DNA of 64,000 bases from Shewanella sp. Choline-02u-19 (lineage in GTDB: Bacteria > Pseudomonadota > Gammaproteobacteria > Enterobacterales > Shewanellaceae). Positions 15,571 through 22,690 of the stretch are shown piece after piece. The notes beneath the pieces are model-generated. The model searched no databases, was not told the DNA's origin, and saw nothing but the letters and a program-made list of their open reading frames with translations. The position numbers were made by a program, and so were the translations under genes. The stretch lies in contig NZ_PJBE01000013.1 in the NCBI RefSeq assembly GCF_002836205.1, positions 1,178,001-1,242,000 on the forward strand. Reading direction: 5' to 3'. How positions within the stretch are numbered: position 1 is the first letter of the stretch; each line of letters begins with the position of its first letter.

Positions 15571-17571
15571 GTGTCTGAATCTGTATTTCAATTGGAATCG
15601 CAATACCAACCTGCGGGCGATCAACCTACGGCAATTAAACAGCTTGTCGATGGATTAGAGTCTGGGGTTGCCAGTCAAACCTTATTAGGTGTTACTGGCT
15701 CAGGAAAAACGTTTACTATCGCCAATGTGATAGAACAAATGTCTCGACCGACTATTATTATGGCACCCAACAAGACACTGGCAGCTCAACTCTATGGTGA
15801 GATGAAAGAGTTCTTTCCACATAATGCCGTTGAGTACTTTGTTTCTTACTATGACTATTACCAGCCTGAAGCTTATGTTCCCTCTACCGGTACCTTTATC
15901 GAAAAGGATGCCTCGGTCAACGCACACATTGAACAGATGCGTTTGTCAGCAACCAAGGCACTGCTCGAGCGTAAAGACGTAGTCCTCATAGCCTCTGTTT
16001 CTGCTATCTACGGCTTGGGTGATCCAAAAGCCTATATGAAAATGTTATTGCACCTTCGAGAAGGAGCGATAATGGAACAGCGCGATATGCTGAAACGACT
16101 CAGTGAACTGCAATATAAGCGTAATGATACCGATCTTCAGCGCGGTACTTACCGTGTTCGCGGTGAGGTTATTGACGTATTCCCTGCAGATTCCGATAAA
16201 CATGCCATTAGAGTAGAGCTTTTTGATGATGAGATTGAGCGACTGAGCCTGTTTGATCCGTTAACGGGGCACATTGTTAAGCGTATTGCCCGTATTACCG
16301 TATACCCTAAGAGTCACTATGTTACGCCGCGTGAATCTATACTCGCCGCAACAGAGTACATCAAAGAAGAGTTAAGAGACCGTAAGAAGCAGCTACTGGA
16401 ACTCAATAAGCTGATTGAAGAGCAACGTATTACCGAGCGCGTGCAATATGATATTGAGATGATGACAGAGCTCGGATATTGCTCGGGGATCGAAAACTAC
16501 TCACGCTATCTCTCGGGACGAGCTTCGGGCGATGGACCACCGACCTTGCTCGATTACTTACCCAAAGATGGTTTATTAATTATCGATGAGTCTCACGTGA
16601 CCGTTCCGCAAATTGGGGCGATGTACAAAGGTGACCGTTCTCGCAAGATGAACCTTGTTGAATATGGCTTTCGCTTACCATCAGCACTTGATAATCGTCC
16701 GTTAAAATTTGAAGAGTTTGAAGCCTTAATGCCACAGAGCATTTTTGTATCAGCTACGCCGAGTGATTATGAGATTAATAAATCAGACGGCGAAATTGCT
16801 CAACAAGTCGTGCGGCCGACGGGCTTGTTGGATCCTGAGATTGAAGTGAGGCCGGTAGGGACTCAGATTGACGATCTACTCTCAGAAATTGCTAAGCGAG
16901 TGGCGGTTAACGAACGAGTGCTAGTTACGACATTAACCAAAAGAATGTCTGAAGATTTATCTGAGTATTTAGATGAACATGGAGTCAAAGTCAGATATCT
17001 GCATTCGGATATCGATACTGTTGAGCGGGTTGAAATCATCAGAGATCTCAGACTCGGCGTGTTTGATGTGCTGATTGGCATTAACTTACTGCGTGAAGGC
17101 TTAGACATGCCTGAAGTGTCATTAGTGTGCATTCTCGATGCAGATAAAGAGGGCTTTTTGCGCTCAGAGCGTTCACTTATCCAAACAATTGGCCGTGCTG
17201 CACGTAATGTGAATGGTAAAGTCATTCTTTACGGTGACCGCATAACTAAGTCTATGGATAAAGCGATTACCGAAACCAATCGCCGCAGAGTGATGCAACA
17301 CCAGTACAACCTTGATAATGGAATTACCCCTAGAGGTGTTATTAAGCGTATTACCGATGTTATGGATGTGGGTGATAGCAAACAGTATGGTAACTCGCGC
17401 AAGGTGGCAGAGCAGGGCGCTGACTATCTGGTTAAACCCGCCGATATTAGCCACGAGATTGATAAGCTTGAGAAACAGATGCATGAGCATGCTAAGAATC
17501 TTGAATTTGAAGAAGCTGCAGCGGTAAGAGATCGAGTGGGTCAATTGCGAGAGCAGTTTATCAAAGCGTAG
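15571..17571 (+). CDS. uvrB: Excinuclease ABC subunit B
   Basis: 666 residues from the GTG at 15571. GAGGAAG lies about 9 bases before it and the resulting MSESVFQLESQYQPAGDQPTAI start fits the family; an upstream in-frame ATG at 15538 would add 11 residues. UvrB is the damage-verifying helicase-like subunit of nucleotide excision repair. Visible features are the Walker A GVTGSGKT, the beta-hairpin region YYDYYQPEAYVP, the DESH Walker B-like motif, helicase motifs V and VI (GINLLREGLDMPEVSL, QTIGRAARN) and the C-terminal UVR domain (NLEFEEAAAVRDRV) that binds UvrC. It stands alone and ends at a shared terminator. Confidence 0.96.
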   Translation: MSESVFQLESQYQPAGDQPTAIKQLVDGLESGVASQTLLGVTGSGKTFTIANVIEQMSRPTIIMAPNKTLAAQLYGEMKEFFPHNAVEYFVSYYDYYQPEAYVPSTGTFIEKDASVNAHIEQMRLSATKALLERKDVVLIASVSAIYGLGDPKAYMKMLLHLREGAIMEQRDMLKRLSELQYKRNDTDLQRGTYRVRGEVIDVFPADSDKHAIRVELFDDEIERLSLFDPLTGHIVKRIARITVYPKSHYVTPRESILAATEYIKEELRDRKKQLLELNKLIEEQRITERVQYDIEMMTELGYCSGIENYSRYLSGRASGDGPPTLLDYLPKDGLLIIDESHVTVPQIGAMYKGDRSRKMNLVEYGFRLPSALDNRPLKFEEFEALMPQSIFVSATPSDYEINKSDGEIAQQVVRPTGLLDPEIEVRPVGTQIDDLLSEIAKRVAVNERVLVTTLTKRMSEDLSEYLDEHGVKVRYLHSDIDTVERVEIIRDLRLGVFDVLIGINLLREGLDMPEVSLVCILDADKEGFLRSERSLIQTIGRAARNVNGKVILYGDRITKSMDKAITETNRRRVMQHQYNLDNGITPRGVIKRITDVMDVGDSKQYGNSRKVAEQGADYLVKPADISHEIDKLEKQMHEHAKNLEFEEAAAVRDRVGQLREQFIKA

Positions 17572-17600
17572 CCATGAACCGTGATGATATAGAGAATGAA

Positions 17601-17627
17601 AAATAGGGACCTAGTCCCTATTTTTTT
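17601..17627. terminator. Shared bidirectional terminator of uvrB and the rhombosortase gene
   Basis: AAATAGGGAC-CTA-GTCCCTATTT: a perfect 10-bp stem with a 3-base loop and T-runs on both sides. The TAG stop of the minus-strand gene (17618-17620) is inside the stem. Confidence 0.88.
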
Positions 17628-18202
17628 AACTTCCTAACGGCATATACTGAGGCTAAACAGATAAGACCACTAATCAGTCCGACAAAATGTGCTTCAGTTG
17701 CCACTCTCGCGCCGATAAGCGCGGTGACTTCGCTACTGGCACCGTATGTTTGTTCATAGAAAACTTTTAAAATCACCCCTAGCGTAAGCAAGTAACCTGT
17801 TTTCAATCCTTTAGTGATATCAAGTACAGCACCATAAACAAATAATCCGTGCAGCATGCCACTGAGGCCGACATAGCCTTTAGTCTCAGGAAAAAACAGT
17901 AACAGCCCAATACCTTGCATTAAACTTAAAGCGACGATAATAACCGCGAGCGATTTAGCGCGGTAATGTTGCTCATGTAATAACAGTATCACCCATAAAC
18001 CGGCCAAGTTCATGACCAAATGCCAGGCGTTGGTGTGCAGAAAGTTCCCGGTTAACAATCGCCAGTATTGGCCATCAAAAATCAGATCACGCCGATAAGC
18101 TAAAAGATCATCTAAGCCCAAATAAAAAAGAGCAATGCAAATGATGCTAATAATGGCAGCCACAGCGTAAGGGCTTTTTACCATTGTTGTTATTTGGTGC
18201 AT
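17618..18202 (-). CDS. rrtA: Rhombosortase (GlyGly-CTERM processing intramembrane protease)
   Basis: 194 residues, about six membrane helices. The rhomboid-type serine motif GLSGMLHG puts the catalytic Ser at 114, and the partner His is in EAHFVG (H172). HTNAWHLVMN (56-65) is the conserved early block. The small size and the GxSGxLHG form point to rhombosortase rather than a general rhomboid. Rhombosortases cleave the C-terminal GlyGly-CTERM tail of secreted proteins, which then become surface-bound. No GlyGly-CTERM protein is visible in this window, so targets are elsewhere. The start overlaps the queC end by 13 bases, so the two are cotranscribed. Confidence 0.85.
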   Translation of the reverse strand: MHQITTMVKSPYAVAAIISIICIALFYLGLDDLLAYRRDLIFDGQYWRLLTGNFLHTNAWHLVMNLAGLWVILLLHEQHYRAKSLAVIIVALSLMQGIGLLLFFPETKGYVGLSGMLHGLFVYGAVLDITKGLKTGYLLTLGVILKVFYEQTYGASSEVTALIGARVATEAHFVGLISGLICLASVYAVRKLKK

Positions 18203-18876
18203 TTAACCGCTAATTGCGCTTGAATATCTTTTGGGTTTGCTAAATATTCATCTAAGCCGCGTTGACGTAACAAACACGCAGGACAGGTACCACAACCATC
18301 ACCTTTAAGGCCGTTATAGCACGTTAAGGTTTGCTGGCGCACTAACTCTAGACTATCGTATTTGTCAGCAAGAGCCCAAGTTTCGGCTTTATCAAGCCAC
18401 ATTAAAGGCGTGCTGATCTCTAATTGTCTATCCATTCCCTGCATCAATGCTGTTTGCATCGACTTGATAAATTCATTTCTACAATCAGGATAACCAGAGA
18501 AGTCTGTCTCGCATACGCCAGTAATAATGACGTCAGCATCAAGCTGGTAGGCATAGATCCCCGCAAGGGTCAGAAATAGAATATTACGCCCGGGAACAAA
18601 AGTATTTGGAATTGAATTACTATCTTTGTTTTCTTCGATAGGTATATCACGAGTCAATGCACTGACAGTTAGGTCATTGAGTATTCCAACGTCGAGTAAT
18701 TTATGGCTTATGGCGCCCAACTGTTTAGATAAAGTCTTTGCTATTTCTATCTCTTGACTGTGACGCTGACCATAATCAAAGGTCACAGTGTGGACTTCAT
18801 CATATTGGGTGAGTGCTTGAATAAGACAGGTAGTAGAATCTTGACCACCACTAAAAACGACAACAGCTTTGGACAT
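18190..18876 (-). CDS. queC: 7-cyano-7-deazaguanine synthase (preQ0 synthase)
   Basis: 228 residues. It converts 7-carboxy-7-deazaguanine, ammonia and ATP to preQ0 in queuosine biosynthesis. The PP-loop SGGQDS is at residues 9-14. The zinc-binding cysteines are C186, C195, C198 and C201 (CYNGLKGDGCGTCPAC). VFSGYPDCRNEF-like residues 127-136 form the substrate loop. It is divergent from queE at 19006, and the 129-base gap must hold both promoters. Confidence 0.97.
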   Translation of the reverse strand: MSKAVVVFSGGQDSTTCLIQALTQYDEVHTVTFDYGQRHSQEIEIAKTLSKQLGAISHKLLDVGILNDLTVSALTRDIPIEENKDSNSIPNTFVPGRNILFLTLAGIYAYQLDADVIITGVCETDFSGYPDCRNEFIKSMQTALMQGMDRQLEISTPLMWLDKAETWALADKYDSLELVRQQTLTCYNGLKGDGCGTCPACLLRQRGLDEYLANPKDIQAQLAVKCTK

Positions 18877-19005
18877 AGTAAGGCTTCAATTTATATTTCT
18901 AATGAGAACTGACAGTTTAACGCAGCATCGCTCGCTTTTAAACTACTTGCGACTCGGTTAAAAATCCTCTATAAATGCCGCCCTGCTAATCACGAGGTAA
19001 ATTAG

Positions 19006-19674
19006 ATGAACTATCCAGTCAATGAAGTGTTTGAAACAATACAAGGCGAAGGCTATTTTACCGGTGTGCCTGCTATCTTTGTCAGGCTTCAAGGTTGTCC
19101 TGTTGGCTGCGCATGGTGTGATACCAAACATACTTGGGAGTTAGTGGAGAGTAATCGGGTTAAGCCTGAATTAGTTATCCAAGTTGACGGCACAATAGGT
19201 CGCTGGTCTGAGCTTTCAAGTGAACAGCTTGTCAGTGCTTTTAAGCAGAAAGGCTTTACAGCAAAACATATCGTGATTACTGGTGGTGAGCCATGTCTAT
19301 ATGACTTATCAGAATTGACCGCATATTTGCATGACAATGGTTATCAAACACAGATAGAAACCAGTGGTACATTCGACGTTCTATGCGACAGTGATACCTG
19401 GGTGACAGTCTCACCTAAAATTAATATGAAAGGCGGTTATAAGGTCTTAGCGCAAGCACTTGAGCGCGCGAATGAGATAAAGCACCCTGTTGCGACCAAC
19501 AACCACATTGAAGAGCTTGACCAACTGTTGGTTAATATCGACGTTGAAGATAAAACAATTTGCCTGCAACCTATCAGCCAAAAGCCAAGAGCAACTGAAC
19601 TGGCGATGAAAACCTGTATTGAGCGTAATTGGCGTTTATCGATACAGACCCATAAATACTTAAATATTGATTAG
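19006..19674 (+). CDS. queE: 7-carboxy-7-deazaguanine synthase
   Basis: 222 residues. A radical-SAM enzyme that makes 7-carboxy-7-deazaguanine from 6-carboxytetrahydropterin, one step before QueC. The [4Fe-4S] cysteines are C31, C35 and C38, with the shortened-spacing CPVGCAWCDT seen in QueE. The SAM-binding GGEP is at 93-96. It is divergent from queC; together they supply preQ0 for queuosine at the wobble base of tRNA-Asn, -Tyr, -Asp and -His. Both tRNA-Asn and tRNA-Tyr arrays are close by. Confidence 0.95.
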   Translation: MNYPVNEVFETIQGEGYFTGVPAIFVRLQGCPVGCAWCDTKHTWELVESNRVKPELVIQVDGTIGRWSELSSEQLVSAFKQKGFTAKHIVITGGEPCLYDLSELTAYLHDNGYQTQIETSGTFDVLCDSDTWVTVSPKINMKGGYKVLAQALERANEIKHPVATNNHIEELDQLLVNIDVEDKTICLQPISQKPRATELAMKTCIERNWRLSIQTHKYLNID

Positions 19675-19701
19675 TCAGTAATATACTAATAAAGGTATAG
19701 C

Positions 19702-19739
19702 AAAAAGCCCTAGTGAGAGTGATTTCACTAGGGCTTTTT
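19702..19739. terminator. Bidirectional terminator between queE and cds1
   Basis: A 15-bp stem AAAAAGCCCTAGTGA / TCACTAGGGCTTTTT with an 8-base loop, between convergent genes and flanked by A and T runs. Confidence 0.92.
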
Positions 19740-19755
19740 AGATCTTGTTTACAGA

Positions 19756-20832
19756 CTATGTTTTAGAGGGGCAATCTAGCACGCTAGTCATACTAAATTG
19801 CTTCAGAGCGTCATTATAAGGTGTTAAGTCACCAATGTTAGCTTGCACCCACTCAGGACTGTAATAAGTATCTAGGTAGCGCTCACCAGAGTCACAGATA
19901 AGAGTAACGATAGAACCTGTTTGTCCCTTCTTAGCCATTTCAGAGGCTAACTGCAATACGCCATACAGGTTAGTGCCGGTTGATGGACCCGTTTTGCGAC
20001 CAATGATGCTCTCTAGCCAATAGATGGTCGCTATAGATGCTGGATCAGGGATTTTACGCATTTCATCAACGACACCCGGGATGAAAGAGGGTTCAACTCT
20101 TGGTCGGCCTATACCTTCTATCTTACTGCCGTTAACACAAGTAATTTTTTTATCGCCATTGTTGAAATAGTCGAAGAAAACTGAGTTTTCAGGATCGACA
20201 ACACAAAGTTTAGTGGCTAACCGTTGGTAGCGGATATAGCGTCCTATTGTTGCTGAGGTGCCACCCGTGCCAGGGCTCATCACTATCCAAGTAGGAATTG
20301 AATGTTGCTCTTTTTCCATCTGGTTAAAAATAGCGTTGGCAATATTATTGTTGCCGCGCCAATCAGTCGCACGCTCTGCGTAAGTAAACTGGTCCATATA
20401 ATGGCCATCAAGCTCTTGCGCTAGTCGTTCTGATTCGGCATAGATTTTACTTGAGTGGTCAACGAAATGGCATTGTCCTCCGTAGAATTCAATTTGCTGA
20501 ATTTTTGTCTTAGCGGTACTACTTGGCATGACTGCGATAAAGGGCAGTCCAAGTAAACGAGCAAAGTAGGCTTCTGATACCGCGGTACTGCCTGAAGATG
20601 ATTCTATCACCGTGGTGTTCTCTTTTATCCAGCCATTACATAAAGCGTAAAGAAAAAGAGAGCGGGCCAGACGGTGCTTTAAACTACCAGTTGGGTGGGT
20701 ACTTTCATCTTTCAGATAAATATCTATTCCGCTCAAACTCGGTGTTTCGAGTTTGATGAGATGAGTGTCAGCACTTCGTTGAAAGTCAGCCTCAATTTTT
20801 TCGATGGCTTGATTTACCCAATAATTGGTCAC
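19756..20832 (-). CDS. PLP-dependent cysteine desulfhydrase, Cds1 type (cysteine synthase fold)
   Basis: 358 residues of the beta-family of PLP enzymes. The PLP lysine is K52 in THPTGSLKHR. The phosphate-binding loop is GTGGTSATIG and the substrate loop is SSGSTAVSE. It closely resembles, from memory, Mycobacterium tuberculosis Cds1 (shared ADTHL, SLKHRLARSLFLYALCNGWI, ERATDWRGNNNIA, VVDPENS and RIEGIGRPRVEPSF-like blocks), which breaks L-cysteine into pyruvate, ammonia and hydrogen sulfide. It lacks the features of the biosynthetic CysK/CysM pair. It is monocistronic and ends at the shared hairpin. Confidence 0.8.
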   Translation of the reverse strand: MTNYWVNQAIEKIEADFQRSADTHLIKLETPSLSGIDIYLKDESTHPTGSLKHRLARSLFLYALCNGWIKENTTVIESSSGSTAVSEAYFARLLGLPFIAVMPSSTAKTKIQQIEFYGGQCHFVDHSSKIYAESERLAQELDGHYMDQFTYAERATDWRGNNNIANAIFNQMEKEQHSIPTWIVMSPGTGGTSATIGRYIRYQRLATKLCVVDPENSVFFDYFNNGDKKITCVNGSKIEGIGRPRVEPSFIPGVVDEMRKIPDPASIATIYWLESIIGRKTGPSTGTNLYGVLQLASEMAKKGQTGSIVTLICDSGERYLDTYYSPEWVQANIGDLTPYNDALKQFSMTSVLDCPSKT

Positions 20833-21043
20833 GTTAAGGCCTTAGCTGGTAGTAACAAAGCTAAATCATAGTGAAATTGATCAGGGATTGGTAGTAGAAA
20901 CGGTAGATAAAAATCAGAAATGAGGTTTGGCAACGTTAAGTAAGCTAATGATTAACCTTGATTTTACAACTTTGATAGTTTTAATTATGAGATGGATATC
21001 ATAGGAATAAATGAATTTGATCTTTGGCTAGAGAAGTAAGAAG

Positions 21044-21128
21044 TGGTGGAGGGAGAAGGATTCGAACCTTCGAAGGCTGAGCCGTCAGATTTACAGTCTG
21101 ATCCCTTTGGCCACTCGGGAACCCCTCC
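21044..21128 (-). tRNA. tRNA-Tyr (GTA), copy 1
   Basis: 85 bases with long variable arm and encoded CCA. The anticodon loop CTGTAAATC gives GTA. The acceptor stem GGAGGGG pairs with TCCCTCC. Furthest from the promoter. Confidence 0.97.
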
Positions 21129-21149
21129 ACATTTTTCTTACTTTCATTC

Positions 21150-21363
21150 TGTCCACAATATTGGCCTACTGTGGTTAACTCTTAACTCTTAACTCTTTAA
21201 AGTAAAGTGGTGGAGGGAGAAGGATTCGAACCTTCGAAGGCTGAGCCGTCAGATTTACAGTCTGATCCCTTTGGCCACTCGGGAACCCCTCCACATTTTA
21301 CTTTAATCTTACCCACAATATTGGCCTACTGCGGTTAACACTTAACACTTAACACTTAACACA
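21150..21363. repeat. Duplicated tRNA-Tyr spacer with heptanucleotide repeats
   Basis: The spacers after copies 1 and 2 share CCACAATATTGGCCTACTG and then run into short tandem units of 7 bases: about three of CTCTTAA in the first spacer and four of ACTTAAC in the second. The tRNA and its spacer were therefore duplicated together, and the 7-base units then changed separately. Confidence 0.8.
21208..21292 (-). tRNA. tRNA-Tyr (GTA), copy 2
   Basis: 85 bases, identical to copy 1, CCA encoded. Confidence 0.97.
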
Positions 21364-21378
21364 AATCGTAAATAGAAA

Positions 21379-21463
21379 TGGTGGAGGGAGAAGGATTCGA
21401 ACCTTCGAAGGCTGAGCCGTCAGATTTACAGTCTGATCCCTTTGGCCACTCGGGAACCCCTCC
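21379..21463 (-). tRNA. tRNA-Tyr (GTA), copy 3
   Basis: 85 bases, identical to copy 1, CCA encoded. Confidence 0.97.
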
Positions 21464-21497
21464 ACGAATATCTTTCTACTAACTAATTGTGCGCAAA

Positions 21498-21582
21498 TGG
21501 TGGAGGGAGAAGGATTCGAACCTTCGAAGGCTGAGCCGTCAGATTTACAGTCTGATCCCTTTGGCCACTCGGGAACCCCTCC
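21498..21582 (-). tRNA. tRNA-Tyr (GTA), copy 4
   Basis: 85 bases, identical to copy 1, CCA encoded. Nearest the promoter at 21598-21626. Confidence 0.97.
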
Positions 21583-21597
21583 TCAATTGCGGCGGCA

Positions 21598-21626
21598 ATA
21601 GTAGTCAGATTTTTTCCCTGTGTAAA
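21598..21626 (-). promoter_or_regulatory. Sigma-70 promoter of the tRNA-Tyr array
   Basis: On the minus strand TTTACA (21621-21626), 17 bases, TACTAT (21598-21603), then a GC-rich discriminator TGCCGCCGC. This is a stable-RNA type promoter 16 bases before copy 4. Confidence 0.75.
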
Positions 21627-21723
21627 GCTTAAATTTGAAATAATGTCTAAAGTATTTGGTTAAGTGGTCGATTAACTATCAACAGGTTGTTTTGTAGGTT
21701 TTTTTTTATGCTAATCGAGTGTT

Positions 21724-22206
21724 ATGCAAGCAGTTAACCCTTTAGTTAATGAATTACAGTTAGGCTCACGTCTTAACAGTGCTGTCGAGTCGAATCGTCG
21801 TGGTGAGTTTGCTTTATTGCTTTCTTTGCTATCTGCCGATGCTAGCGATATGGCACAGTTCCAAACACCTGAGTTTAAACAGGTAGATTTACGCGCTAAA
21901 TTCAACTTAGGCGAAAGCCAGCCGTTGATAAACCTACTTAACAGTGACACCCACATTACCAATAACTGTGCTTCATTCCAAAACGGTGGCACCACCTCGT
22001 TCAGATTAGCCAATGCTATCCATGAAGAAGCGCTGGTTATTCGGCGTAAAGAACCGCTAGAGATGGAAGAGGTTATTGCGAACTGCGAGCTCAACGCACG
22101 TCTTCGTCATCAAAACATATCTGTGGAACACCCTGTAAAACTCAACCATTTTGTAGATCAACTGGTTATGCAACGTCAAATGAGTGAATTAATTGCTCAA
22201 GTTTGA
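21724..22206 (+). CDS. VC2046/SO_2500 family protein
   Basis: 160 residues, soluble, no signal peptide or membrane segment. The start MQAVNPLVNELQLGSRLN and the block LLLSLLSADASDMAQF match a conserved family of unknown function found in Vibrio and Shewanella and named after VC2046 and SO_2500. A conserved Arg/His-rich C-terminal half (RLRHQNISVEHPVKLNHF) is visible. It precedes a DUF406 gene by 73 bases. No biochemical role is known to me. Confidence 0.75.
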   Translation: MQAVNPLVNELQLGSRLNSAVESNRRGEFALLLSLLSADASDMAQFQTPEFKQVDLRAKFNLGESQPLINLLNSDTHITNNCASFQNGGTTSFRLANAIHEEALVIRRKEPLEMEEVIANCELNARLRHQNISVEHPVKLNHFVDQLVMQRQMSELIAQV

Positions 22207-22279
22207 GAATGATCCCTTTGTCGCACGTTAAGCTGATATATAATCTGAACATATATCTTGTGTAGGAAAGAGGCTTAAC

Positions 22280-22558
22280 ATGAAAAATATTCAAAAGGCA
22301 CAATCTGATCTAGTTAATGACACGTGTAATGATTGTGGTAGCTTTGTTGACGTTGGTGCAGTGATCGATGAACATGACACGGTATTAGAATTAGCGTTTT
22401 CTAGCGAAGATGCAGCTAAAGTCGTTGCAGAGAAAGCAACCAAACGTTTTGTTGATGTTGGTAGCGAAATATCAATAACGGGTAAAGATGTTAATTTGGT
22501 ACTAACCTTCTCATTTAGTGCAGAAAAGATGATTTTTCAATTAGAGAATAGTTTGTAA
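22280..22558 (+). CDS. YfcZ/YiiS family protein (DUF406)
   Basis: 92 residues. The blocks VDVGAVID, and near the end LTFSFSAEKMIFQL, are those of E. coli YfcZ and YiiS. The cysteine pair C16-x2-C19 before the VDVG block resembles the cysteine-rich YfcZ start. Function is unknown. A good ribosome-binding site (GGAAAGAGG) precedes the ATG. Confidence 0.8.
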   Translation: MKNIQKAQSDLVNDTCNDCGSFVDVGAVIDEHDTVLELAFSSEDAAKVVAEKATKRFVDVGSEISITGKDVNLVLTFSFSAEKMIFQLENSL

Positions 22559-22690
22559 GCAATAACGGTATGTCTTGCTGGTATCACTGTTTTTCGGTAT
22601 CTTCTTTGCTATAAAAATTAGTCGCAAGTATGAAGCTAATTTCTCCGACCATTTGGTGAACCCTTTGTTTACCTTGCTTTAGGATATCGA

